Source of the DNA: Gnetum montanum
Taxonomy: Eukaryota; Streptophyta; Gnetopsida; Gnetales; Gnetaceae
Assembly (NCBI GenBank): GCA_015680685.1
Contig: MNCI01026504.1
Location: 259,661 to 316,196 of the forward strand
Direction of reading: 5' to 3'
Length of the DNA: 56,536 nucleotides
A model generated the notes under the pieces. That model made no database searches. It worked only from the letters and a program-made list of their open reading frames with translations, and was not told where the DNA came from. The translations under genes were made by a program, and so were the position numbers. Positions 24,136-34,400 of this stretch are shown piece after piece (position 1 is the first letter of the stretch; the number at the start of each line of letters is the position of its first letter).

Positions 24136-24404
24136 GTGTATGATTTTTATCATTTTATATTTTTCATTTAATTAGCCTAAGTGCCAAGAATAAAGAAATT
24201 AAATGTTTAATTAATCTAATAACTAACTAATGCTTAGCTAATCCTAACATAAGCATTTGTTTCCATTTGTCATGCACATCTTGAACATGTTACAATACTA
24301 CTGGGTTATCAAGCATTAACCACTACTGGGATTACCAAGCGTTAAGTGTATGCTCGAGATGGTCATGTTTATGTGTATTAATGATCCAAAATCAATAAAT
24401 TAAT
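24136..24404. repeat. Segmental duplication, copy 2, first piece
   Basis: Matches 22489-22758 of copy 1 up to AATCAATAAATTAAT, then is cut by element A. Copy 1 reads on uninterrupted as AATTAATTAAATGCATTAA, which shows the empty target site. Confidence 0.9.
24400..24404. other. Target-site duplication of A, left copy (TTAAT)
   Basis: TTAAT directly before the TGATGA terminus. It is repeated at 34401-34405 directly after the TTATCA terminus. Five bases is the usual size for Ty3/gypsy. Confidence 0.95.
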
Positions 24405-25228
24405 TGATGAACCATGATATCGGGACAATGATATTGCATCCGTGATATCGGAGCCTTCCACGTGATATCAGGCATTTGATATCGGGACTTGCCTCATTGT
24501 ATAAATAAGAGGCGGGTGCACTTGGTTTGGCAATAGATTAGTTAGTCCCTTACCCAAACTCTTGCCTTTTGTCCCTCTTAGAGTTAGAATTATTTTTGTG
24601 TACTCGCAGTAGGAGTCATAAAGTGAATGGATCTTTATTCGAGCATTGTGTACCTGAGCATACCTTGTGTATGACAATAAAGATGAACTTTCTGATAAAC
24701 CTTGCAACATTTAGAATAGATTAATTAATGTTAATTACTATTACTTAATGCTTTCCTTAGTTAATTGATGTTCTCTCTCTCTCACCCTGCAACTCTCCTA
24801 AGTAAGCACACTCAGTACGACCACTTCGAGCATGTGTGTAACGCTTAGTAATCCAGTAACGATTAGTGCTTGGTAATCCAAGTAGTGTTGCACTGGTTCA
24901 AGATGTGTACAAAAAGTGAGAACGGATGCTAGTGTTAGGACTAGTTAAAGCACAGTTGAGTAGTTAAATTAAATTAGTTACTTAGTTATCTCTCTCCTCC
25001 CTTTGTAGCATTAGGACATAAAAACATAAAAAACTATAAAAATCATGTACCTCAAGCTTACTTAATCATATAATTGTGTTATACAAGTAAGCTTGGGAAG
25101 ACAATGATTGACTAACCCATCCTTGTTTCACAAAAGCGCAGAAGCACTTGGTCCTTGGAATTCTACTGGATCATGCGTGTACACTTATATTCATATGGTT
25201 GAGTGTAGGGATACCTTACCGCTCATCA
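24405..25228 (+). repeat. Element A 5' LTR
   Basis: Starts TGATGAACC and ends GCTCATCA. The U3 has five or six GATATC/GATATT words between 24415 and 24488. TATA is TATAAATA at 24500-24507; the polyadenylation signal AATAAA is at 24676-24681, so transcript start and end fall between them and about 24700. The U5 contains the CTCAGTACGACCACTTCGAGCATG text common to all family members. Confidence 0.93.
24500..24507 (+). promoter_or_regulatory. TATA box of the element A 5' LTR
   Basis: TATAAATA followed by AGAGGCGGGTG, downstream of the GATATC repeat words. The 3' LTR has the same box at 33573-33580, and B, C and D have CCTATAAATR at the same relative place. Confidence 0.8.
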
Positions 25229-25229
25229 T

Positions 25230-25247
25230 TGGCACCGTTGTCAGGGA
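25230..25247 (+). other. Primer-binding site of element A (tRNA-Asp type)
   Basis: TGGCACCGTTGTCAGGGA, one base past the LTR. It matches TGGCGCCGTTGCCGGGGA at 15 of 18 positions, with three transitions. Athila and Tat elements use this primer (family knowledge). Confidence 0.9.
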
Positions 25248-25367
25248 CTTTGCTGTTTGTGCACTAATTAGAACTTAGGAAATCTTTCTCATCATTGGAA
25301 CGAACCCTTAGGTTTGGTTATCTTACAATTATTAAAAAGAAGAATATTGCACACTAAATAGATAATT

Positions 25368-27281
25368 ATGTATCCTTCTTACAAAAGTGCTTCACTACCT
25401 AGGTTTGATACAGGGAATAATTGGAGGCGTAGTACACATGATAATCTGCCAGTACCTCAATAGTTTCATGTGGTATACGTTCATCTTGATGAGTATATAC
25501 CAAACTTTACCTTTATCCTTCACTAGGATGAACAACTGTGTTGGTGTGATTTAGAAGGTAACATAGTGTTACCTCTCGATCGCTCAGTCCTAGGCATGCT
25601 TCTTTGTAATCTCACATGAATTGGTATGCAGCACTTACAGGCACAGTACATTGTGCATGATCATGACTCGATAGAGTAGCGACCCACGAAGGCACAATGT
25701 CAAAGAGATCTACAATAGGAGAGATGTCATGAATCCATGAAGGGAAAGTTATCTCAGAATGTCCCATATGTCATAAGTGAAAATGAGGGTGATGAACCTA
25801 CCTTAGGAAGTCTCCCACACAATGATGTTCCTCTTGTTGACTTCAATCAAGGGGTTATGTATTAGAATCTTCACTCAACTATCCATAACCCAGATTTTGG
25901 TACCGATAGACATAAAGGGTCTGAAAAGGGAACACGAACACATGACAAAGATGGACATTCTGATCGTAATCGTGATCAAGGCCATGACCACCAAAGAGAA
26001 GGAAGTAGGCACCATCATGGTGACAATCCTTCTTCTTCTTCACATTCATCATCTTCTTCATCCTCTCCTTCAAGATCTAGATGTAGTCATAAGGGAAAAG
26101 ACCTTGAGGATAATAGTAAGCAGAATGGAGGTTATAGACGAAATAGTCAAGAAAGGGGATGAGGGCATTTTAGAGAAACTCATCATGAAAGGAGGGAAAG
26201 TAGGAAACTACATGGACATCATAGATGCCATAAATAGTACGATCACGATGAACTCCTACTTGCCACCCAAAGTATGCTAGACATAACCGAGGTTGTTAGA
26301 GTTCCAACAAGGCACCAAAAAGATAGTAGGATCAAGAGATTAGACATGAAAAATATCCCACGATTTGAAGGGGGATACAACACTGATCCTCAAAATTATC
26401 TAAAAGAATTTCATGATGCATGTGCCTTACAAAACATAGAAAATGAATGGCAAAAACTAAAGTTATTCCCATGGACACTAGTTAAAGAAGCAGAGAGTTG
26501 GTACCAATCCTTAGAATTAGAATCCATTCATAGGTGGAGTACCATGTTAGAATTGTTCAACAATAAGTACCAAACATACTCCCGAGTGTCCAACCTACGA
26601 AAGCAAATGCAAGGATGGAAACAAGGAGAACATGAACCCTTGGATGTTGCCATGGGCCAATATTATGCACTATTACATTGTTGCCTAGGCCATGATTACT
26701 CGTAGAGGGATCAATTGCACCATCTAGTAGATGGGCTTAGGCATGAAATGCGAAGAACCCTTGGGACTTATGCCCAAGGAAGAATATCCAAGCTTAGGGC
26801 CCATCAAGTATAAAGATTATTAGAGCAAGTTTCTAAAGAGGAAGGTGAGCTAAGGAAAAGACATAGTGCAAAGGAATATAATAGAGATCCTTCCCTCTAA
26901 AAGAAGGGAGTAAGATTTTATAACAATGAAGAAGAGTCACCACTCGAAGAGATGGTGAATAGGAAATATTTGCTTATTTACAAGTTGGCATCGGAAGTAT
27001 CGAAAAAGGTAGACAAAATATGGGACTCCCTAGATAATAGATTTTAATTAGTTCTCAGAATAGTAGAGGAGTCTAGAGAGCAAGGTAGTGATCATGAAAA
27101 GAGAAAAAAGAGAGAAGCTGAATATGCACGTAACAAAGGTTGCCATCATCGAAGAGGTTGTGGATTTGGATACAGACAATAATAGTGGATGCAAGATATG
27201 CCAATATGACCATCCTAAGGGATGTTGCCCTATAATCTCACATCTGCAAGAGTCTGGGGTGTATGCACTCAACCCATGATT
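25368..27281 (+). pseudogene. Element A gag, broken
   Basis: The ATG at 25368 gives MYPSYKSASLPRFDTGNNWR. The N-terminal part (to about 25700) carries LDEYIPNFTFILH. A His/Asp/Arg-rich stretch and a long Ser tract follow (25920-26100). The capsid domain is the best-preserved part (26274-26705, one open frame of 143 codons): IPRFEGGYNTDPQNYLKEFHD, LFPWTLVKEAESWYQ, FNNKYQTYSRVSNLRKQMQG. It continues past a TAG (26701) as QLHHLVDGLRHEMRRTLG. A zinc knuckle CKICQYDHPKGCC lies at 27190-27228. Gag forms the particle and binds RNA. Frames change at least twice and stops are mostly former Gln codons. Confidence 0.88.
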
Positions 27282-27748
27282 AAATAGAAGGAAAACACCT
27301 TGAAGGTTACCTTATCCTCAAGGTAACCCAAGATAGTTCCACCAACCCTTAACGTATTATCCAAATGGAACTCCACAACAACCAACTGACCAGTATCAAT
27401 AGTGGTAGCACCCACAATCATGGGGAATGCCACCACCCACAGCAACAATATCCTTACCATCAACTTGACCCATATGGATATTAGGTGTAGCAGTTGATCT
27501 CTCCACATGACTTTACTAGTTGTGTCACTCCTCAACCTCACTACCAAGTCCATGAGTATTATAGGACTCCTTCTCCTAGGGGTGATGTTCCACAAACATA
27601 ATATCCTTTTCATTTGGCTGCATCTCTTCTACCCATATCTCCATTACCACTTGTTCTAGCTATGTAGGGTGAGCTCCCTACCCAACCGCAGGAATGTAAC
27701 GCTACAAGGGCTGTTAACTCTCAATCTATTTTTGGTTCTAATAACCAC
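27282..27748 (+). other. Pro/Tyr/Gln-rich linker between zinc knuckle and protease of A
   Basis: Decayed coding sequence: readable fragments include TYYPNGTPQQPTDQYQ, SWGMPPP and later APYPTAGM. No domain is recognised. Element C has a similar Pro/Tyr-rich part at 19200-19700. It is probably the end of gag or a gag-pol linker. Confidence 0.5.
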
Positions 27749-28384
27749 ATGAAGAAAAGACCTTTCTTTAGAACCAAAAGTCCAACTAAGTCCTTGCAAC
27801 CACAAGTGGCTAACCCCTTAGACACCTCATTACCAATCAAAACTTTAGAACTCTCTTCAAACCAAACACCGCACCCAACGCATATGATCATGTTAACTCA
27901 TGCTATCATCAATTGGATAAAAGTTGGTCATCTTCCTAGGAAATTCTTTGATCCTGGGAGTTCTCTTATATATCTACAGATCACTAGGAATGAGTCATGC
28001 AAAGCCCTTTTGGATTTAAGTTCTGGGATCAACTTAATTCCTCAAGAAATGTACAAGGCTTGGAACCTACCTCCATTAAAAAAAAGTAACATTCATTTAG
28101 AGTTGGCTGACTAGTCCATCACTGTCCCATTAGGACTAGTGGAGGACATGGTCACCACTGTTTGTGGATGGTCGTATCCAACCGATTTCCTAGTAATTCA
28201 AGTGAACAATAGTAAGGGGGACTTCCCAATCATAATGGGAAGAGCATGGCTAAGCAAAATTGATGCATGCCTAGGAATCCATGATCTTTCCTTGGAAATA
28301 TCAAAGGAAAATATGTTTGGAAAGATCGAGAAGAAGAAATTTCCATGCATCACATACAGTGACACAGGGTGTAATTGCATGTAG
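27749..28384 (+). pseudogene. Element A aspartic protease, broken
   Basis: Active-site block KALLDLSSGINLIPQEMYKAWNL near 28000-28060, here split as KALLDLSSGI and NLIPQEMYKAWNL. The usual DLGxS/DTG triad is DLS, a Gly-to-Ser change of one G-to-A. It continues LPPLKKSNIHLELAD, a TAG, GLVEDMVTT, GWSYPTDFLVI and the second conserved part FPIIMGRAWLSKIDACLG. The protein would cleave the Gag-Pol precursor. It is in the same frame as the start of RT. The N-terminal 80 codons (Lys/Pro/Ser-rich) are linker. Confidence 0.85.
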
Positions 28385-28534
28385 AAGTCATGGTTTGTAC
28401 AATATTTAACATTGCCTACATGCAATCAGTGTGCACAAGTGACTAATATGCAAAGATGCTTGTATTCAGCAGTCATAAGATAAGAAGGCACCCAGTGGCT
28501 GACAACTGATTAAGAGACTAGTTCAACTATATGC

Positions 28535-29860
28535 ATGGAACCAACCGAGGGTTTGACTTGCGCTTACATCGATAGCATAGACACATTAGAGCAAGTCCAT
28601 CACCAACTTCCAAGACTGGACATTGAAATTATCAATTGGGGGAAGTTGGAAATCCCTAATAAGTTTAAGCAGAAGCCCCTTGAGTTAAAACCATTGCTCA
28701 TCGATATGGACTACATGTTTCTTAAGAATGAAAATTTGGTAATTATTAATGCTAAGCTCACTCCTCAACAAAAAGAGAGACTGCTAAAGGTAATAAATAA
28801 ATGGTCAAAAGCCTTTGCTTGGTCATATCTTGAATTAATAAGAATAGGTCTTAGGATATGCCAACATAGAATTTACACCAACCCCTCCATGAAGCCTCGA
28901 AGACAACCATAAAGGCGACTTAACCCAAAGCTTAAGAAAGTGGTTAAGGAAGAAATCGAATAGCTTTTAAAAGCTGGGTTCATATACCCCATTGCTGATA
29001 GTGAATGGGTTAGTCCCGTAGTTATTATGCCTAAAAAAGAAGGTAAATGGAGGGTGTGCATAGATTTTAGGCTACTGAATATGGCAACATTCAAAGACCA
29101 CTTTTTTTTGCCATTCGTCTATCAAGTCTTAGATACCATTGTAGGCATCGCTACTATAGTTTTCTGGATGGGTACAGTGGGTACAACTAAATACAAATAG
29201 TCCCAGAAGACCAAGCCAAGACTACGTTCACCAGTCCTTAGGGAACATTTTTATACAAAAAGATGTCGTTTGGCTTGTGCAATGCCCCTGCAACATTTCA
29301 ATGATTAGTTCTAAGCATATTCCAGTAGCAGATAGGAAATGGTATGAAGGTCTTCATGGATGACTTCTCCACCTACAAAGCAAACTTCAATCAAGCCTTG
29401 GATCAGTTAGAGACAGTACTAAAATGATGCATAGAAACCAGTTTAAGGCTCAACTAGCATAAAATCCATTTAATGTTTCAAGAAGGTGTCATATTAGGGC
29501 ATAAGATTTCGCAAAAAGGGATAGAGGTAGACCTCGAAAAGATCAAAGTTATCCAAGGAATTACTCGACAGCTTGAAACTGTAAAAGATATTCAATCATT
29601 TCTTGAACACATTGGCTATTATAGAAGATTCATTGAGAACTTTTCAAAGGCTGTAAAACCATTGGTTGAACTAACAAAAAAGGATGTACCTTTCGAATGG
29701 ACTTGGGAATGCGAACTAGCTTTCCAAACTTTAAAAAAGAAGCTTGTAGAAACACCCATTCTACAAGCTCCTGACTGGTCCAGACCATTCCATATAATGA
29801 CTGATGCATCCAACTATGTTTTAGGAGCCATACTTACATAGTTAGATGGCCCAAAACATC
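28535..29860 (+). pseudogene. Element A reverse transcriptase, broken
   Basis: Begins in frame with protease: KQKPLELKPLLIDMDYMFL, LTPQQKERLLKVINKWSKAF, HRIYTNPSMKPRRQP, stop (28910, former CAA), LLKAGFIYPIADSEWVSP, MPKKEGKWRVCIDF. A single-base frameshift near 29140 moves the rest to another frame: YYSFLDGYSGYNXIQI, MSFGLCNAPATFQ, catalytic FMDDFS at 29353-29370, LGHKISQKGIEVD, FLEHIGYYRRFIENFSKAV, APDWSRPFHIMTDASNY. Stops at 28961 (from CAG), 29302 and 29425 (from CGA) and 29455 (from CAG). Catalytic Asp pair intact. Confidence 0.92.
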
Positions 29861-30340
29861 CTTATTATATCCATTATGCAAGTAGGAGTATTGTTGGTGC
29901 ATAACTTAACTACACTAGAACAGAGAAAGAGTTAATCGCTATAGCGTTTGCACTAGAAAAATTTAGGCACTATGTATTGGGCTATAAGGTATTTATACAC
30001 ATGAATCATAGTGCAATATAGTTCCTAATGAATAAACCAATGATGAGCCCTCGCATTATATGATGGTTTGTAATCTTACAAGAGTTTGATCTTACGATGA
30101 TTGATCGTAAAGGCACCGAGAATGTAGTTGTTGATCATTTATCTCAGTTGCGATGGGACAACAAAGAGGATGAGTATTCAATTTCTGATCATTTCCCTCA
30201 TGAACTCCTCTTTGCAGGTGTAGTAACTAATCAATTGACTATGGAGACAAACTGGTATAGTAGTATTCTCACCTATCTCCTTACACAACAAACACCACAA
30301 GAGTTAGACGCTAAAAAGAAACAATAGTTTCTTCATCGAG
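29861..30340 (+). pseudogene. Element A RNase H, broken
   Basis: Continues RT in the same frame: ASRSIVGA, stop, LNYTRTEKELIAIAFALEKFRHYVLGYKVFIHMNHSAI. The expected HTDH has become HMNH (ACG to ATG and GAT to AAT), which removes a catalytic Asp. FLMNKPMMSP, ILQEFDLTMIDRKGTENVVVDHLSQL marks the RNase H end and the tether to integrase. The enzyme would remove the RNA strand during reverse transcription. Confidence 0.88.
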
Positions 30341-31473
30341 CCAAGTATTTTATGGAAATCAATGGGCAACTTTATAAAGTATGTCCTGATGGCTTGGTTC
30401 AATGGCTTGTTCCTGATATAGATCAATTACAAGCTCTCTAAGATGCTCATGAGGGTCCTTGTGGGGGTCATTATGTCAGGAGAGGAACAACCATTAAAAC
30501 CTTGCTTGTAGGATATTATTGGCCTACATTGTTTCAGGATGCCCATCATTTTGTCCAATCTTGTGAGTGCTATCAACATGATGAGGGAATGACTACTAGA
30601 ATGGAGGGTCTGCAATAATGGATTTAACCTTTAGAACTCTTCAACATATGGGGAATTGATTTTATGGGGCCTATTACAACAATGTTCAATGGAAAAGCCT
30701 ACATCGTTGTTGCCATTGACTACTTTACAAAATGGGCAGAAGCAGCCATTGTTAAGGATTGTACATCATTTACAGTTGCACGATTTTTTTAACAAAAAAT
30801 CATAAACAAGTTTGGCATGCCTCGTGTAATTATTTTTGACAATGGCACACATTTTACAGGTGCAATGTTTCAGAAGCTAATGTAACGCTTAGGGGTTGAA
30901 CACAAATTGACTACACCATACCACCCTAAAGAGAATGCTCAAGCCGAAGTCACCAATAGGGAGATTACAAAAATATTGACAAGAACTATTAGCAAATATA
31001 GGCAAGATTGGAGCACCAAACTGAACAATGCTCTTTGGGCATACTAATCCACATGGAAACTCCCTATAGGCTACTCTCCCTATGAGTTAGTGTATGGGAA
31101 ACTTCGAACGCTTCCCATTCAAGCAGAACTCTGTACACTATCTATGGCATGTGATCTCAACCTTGACCTTGATTTAGAATAAAAAGAATAGTTAATGACC
31201 CTTAGCTTGCTAGATGAGAACCAATTAGCCACCCTATCATCTAACGAATTGCACAAGGCCTTCAATAAAAAATGTCATGACCTAAGGATTAGAAAACTTA
31301 AATATCAACTAGGAGATAAGGTTATCTATTGGAATCCCACACATGTGCCACAACGAACCAAATTTCAAATGCTGTGGAAAGGACCTTATGTCATTCATGC
31401 AACTTTTCCTTCAGGGGCCATGATGATTTACAAACTTAAGACCCTGGACAAGAAACTATTGGTTAACATCTAA
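30341..31473 (+). pseudogene. Element A integrase, broken
   Basis: Zinc-binding part: DAHEGPCGGHYVRRGTT and, 40 residues on, SCECYQHD, where the last Cys of CxxC has become Tyr. Core: NIWGIDFMGPITTMFNGKAY (first Asp), IIFDNGTHFTGAMF (second Asp), TTPYHPKENAQAEVTNREI (Glu). After PIGYSPYELVYGK the C-terminal domain has KLKYQLGDKVIYWNPTHVP and LWKGPYVIHATFPSGAM, stopping at 31471. There is no chromodomain. TAA stops at 30616 and 30625 derive from CAA. It remains in one frame with the second half of RT. Confidence 0.92.
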
Positions 31474-33449
31474 CAAACCAAACCTTTCAATGAGCCTAGG
31501 ACAACCAGTACCAATGCTACCTCTGTTGGTGGACAACCTTGCTCCCTATTTCATATTGTCTCCTACCACCTTAGTTGTGGGGGAGACAGTCACCAATGCT
31601 AACTATTCAAAGCCCTCAGTTCCTTTTGTATTTTTTTACACATTTTTGTTTTGCAGATTTTTCAATTTTACTTATTTTTTGTCTTACACCATCATTCACA
31701 TTTTTACTATTTCTTTGTTTGATTTACTGTTATTCATCTTACAATAAGTGCTCATGATGGTGGATTATATTATAATGATGTTGGTTGCTAATGTTTGGTT
31801 TTTTCCTTTGATTTTCAATGTTGGTACTAAGATATGGTTCATTTGATAAAATAGGTAATGATTCCACATCGTCCATTCATCCATTCAACTATGTGATCTC
31901 CCTTGGCTTGGAACTTTACTATCCCTTTCTCTAAATAAACTTGTTAATGAATTGGTGGCTTTGTATTCTTCAAACCAAGGAAGGACTCAATGGTTGAAAA
32001 GGGTGTGAATTCAAGGGGATTCAATGCACTTGTGCTAGCTATTCTCTTGGGTACTTGGATGCTTTTTATGGGTTTTTCGCCATTCCACCGATGATCAAAC
32101 ATCAGGAAGTTAAATGAATCAAATAAGTCTTTGTATGGTGTGGTTCTCATGCAAAAAAAATGTGGGAATTGAAAGCACACCCCTTAGACATAATAAAGAA
32201 ATATGGGGTACAAGCACTAGTTATGGAACTGTAAAGACATGTTATCCATGCTTGAAGGTTTCCTCTAAATAAGGCCCTTTTTTGCTTCCTACTTATCCAT
32301 CTTGCTCTCCTTGGAATGGTGGTGACTCTTTGGGGAAGCATTCTTGTTGCTTCAAGAGGATGGATTGGTCAAGTGTATTGATGCAAGATCACTGGATGTA
32401 GTTGGTTTAAGTTCAGATTTGGAATGAGTTTTACTTAGTTACCTTAACCATAAAATACACAAGGGACTTTACACAACCTTGCTCTTGGGATTCCATTCCA
32501 TCTTCTTCTCTCCATCTTTCTTCCCATTTTCCACCTCATTATTGATTTTATCATTAGTCTAGATCTTCGTTGATGCATTGTTTTTTCCTTGGTAAATTAT
32601 TGTGGGTAAGCTTTTAATTGTTTCCTAGTGCCTACGGACTCTTTGGTTTGTGGGTTTTTTAGGGCATAAAAGGCATCAACCTGCTTTGGGAAGGACCCAT
32701 TGACATTCCTTTATGGTGCAATTGTTAAATTCTTTTCCTTAAACATTTCTTGCAATTAGAAATTTCTCATTTCATCCCCTTCCATGACATCCATTTTATT
32801 GGCGTCGTTGTTGTTATTTTTCCCATATTTCTTGTTCCTTCTATTTTTTTCCATCTTATTGCTACCAAAGGTTCACTCTTAGTCATGGGGGCCCTATCAC
32901 AAATTTTTCCATTCTACTAATTGTTTCACCCGTACACCTTAGGTAGTCCCCAGTAATAAACCTCTAACCCAGTATTTGCCATACCCACAACCCAGCCAAT
33001 GTGCTTCATATTAAGGCAAGGTATCAATTGCATGATGGCCTATCTATCCTTGCTAATTCGTGACTGTGTTGTATGTGTAGATGGCGATCATATGAACAAT
33101 GGATTGGGCTAGGAGGGAGCACTCATGATGGACTAGAGCTGGAGCATTTACGAAAGGAACAAGCTTGGTCACGTGGATATGGATAAACAATGGAAGGCAC
33201 AATCTTGGTATCTACAGCAACATGCCTCATCTTCTTTTCTCTCACTCTAAGCTATCAAATAAGAGTTTTGATGTCATTTATGTATAGTGTTCACCACCAT
33301 GGCTATGAACACCAATGTTGTAATGTGTTGTTGATCCATTCACCGGGCACTTTAAGTCTATCATCTCGTTCCACCGTCAATGTCATTTAGTTAATAATCC
33401 CATACATTTCCAATATTTTGTAAGAAACTTGAGGATGAGTTCTCATTCA
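31474..33449 (+). other. Element A spacer between pol and 3' LTR, no extra ORF
   Basis: Nothing coding was recognised. A T-rich tract (31615-31745) follows integrase. Text from about 31750 to 32850 is collinear with the pol-proximal spacer of B (for example GATTCCACATCGTCCA and AAAAGGGTGTGA). The globular/coiled-coil ORF of B, C and D is absent, as are the internal TATA and dyad words; instead about 600 bases of unrelated sequence (32880-33449) lead to the polypurine tract. Confidence 0.6.
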
Positions 33450-33461
33450 GTCATGGGGGTA
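33450..33461 (+). other. Polypurine tract of element A
   Basis: GTCATGGGGGTA immediately before the 3' LTR start TGATGAACT. CTTGAGGATGAG lies about 20 bases upstream, as in B and D. Confidence 0.85.
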
Positions 33462-34400
33462 TGATGAACTGCGATATCGGGACCACGATATTGCATCCGT
33501 GATATCGGATCTACGATATCGGAGCCTTCCAGACGATATCAAGCATTTGATATTGAGACCTGCCTCATTGCCTATAAATAAGAGGAGGGTGCTTTTGGTT
33601 TGACAATAGATTAGTTAGTCCCTTACCGAAACTCTTGCCTTCTCTCCCTCTCAGAGTTAGAATTATTTTTGCATGCCCACAGTAGGAGTCATAAAGTGAA
33701 CGGATCTTTATTCAAGCATTGTGTACCTGAGCACACCTTGTGTACGACAATAAAGATGAACTTTCTAATAAACCTTGTAGCATTCAGAATAGATTAATTA
33801 ATGTTAATTACTATTACTTAATGCTTTCCTTAGTTAATTAATGTTCTCTCTCTCTTACCTTACAACTCTCCTAAGTAAGCACACTTAGTATGACCACTTC
33901 AAGCATGCGTGTAANATAAACCTTGTAGCATTCAGAATAGATTAATTAATGTTAATTACTATTACTTAATGCTTTCCTTAGTTAATTAATGTTCTCTCTC
34001 TCTTACCTTACAACTCTCCTAAGTAAGCACACTTAGTATGACCACTTCAAGCATGCGTGTAATGCTTGGTAACCCAGTAACAATTAGTGCTTGATAATCC
34101 CAGTAGTGTTGCACTGGTTCTGGATGTGTACGACAAGTGAGAACGGACGCTGGTGTTAGGACTAGTTAAAGCACAGTTGAGTAGTTAAATCAAATTAGTT
34201 ACTTAGTTATCTCTCTCCTCNTCTCAAGCTTACTTAACCATACAATTGTGCTATACAAGTAAGCTTGGGAAGACAACGATTGACTAACCTGTCCTTGTTC
34301 CACAAAAGCGCATAAGCACTTGGTCCTTGGAATTTGACCGGATTATGTGTGTACGTTCGTATTCATATGGTTGAGTGCAGGGATACCTCACTGCTTATCA
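33462..34400 (+). repeat. Element A 3' LTR, with assembly damage
   Basis: Starts TGATGAACT and ends TGCTTATCA. TATA at 33573-33580, AATAAA at 33749-33754. Compared with the 5' LTR it has one extra GATATCGG repeat unit near 33507-33521. A 147-base block (33768-33914) is repeated without visible change at 33916-34062 across an N, and about 50 bases are missing at a second N (34221). Both look like gap-closing artefacts. Corrected for these, its length is close to that of the 5' LTR. Confidence 0.9.
33768..34062. repeat. 147-bp exact tandem copy around an N (probable artefact)
   Basis: 33768-33914 and 33916-34062 appear identical, separated by N at 33915. Genuine copies in this region differ at several percent of positions, so identity here suggests overlapping contig ends that were not merged. 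Confidence 0.85.

Larger units (their letters stand above)
24405..34400 (+). mobile_element. Element A: near full-length Athila/Tat-type gypsy element
   Basis: The most complete element here, 9,996 bases. 5' LTR 24405-25228, primer site, gag, protease, RT, RNase H, integrase, 2-kb spacer, polypurine tract and 3' LTR 33462-34400. Target duplication TTAAT flanks it at 24400-24404 and 34401-34405, and the intact site is visible in duplication copy 1 near 22758. It lacks the extra 3' ORF seen in B, C and D. The LTRs agree at roughly nine in ten positions by eye, so insertion is not recent. Coding frames are closed by stops. Confidence 0.93.
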
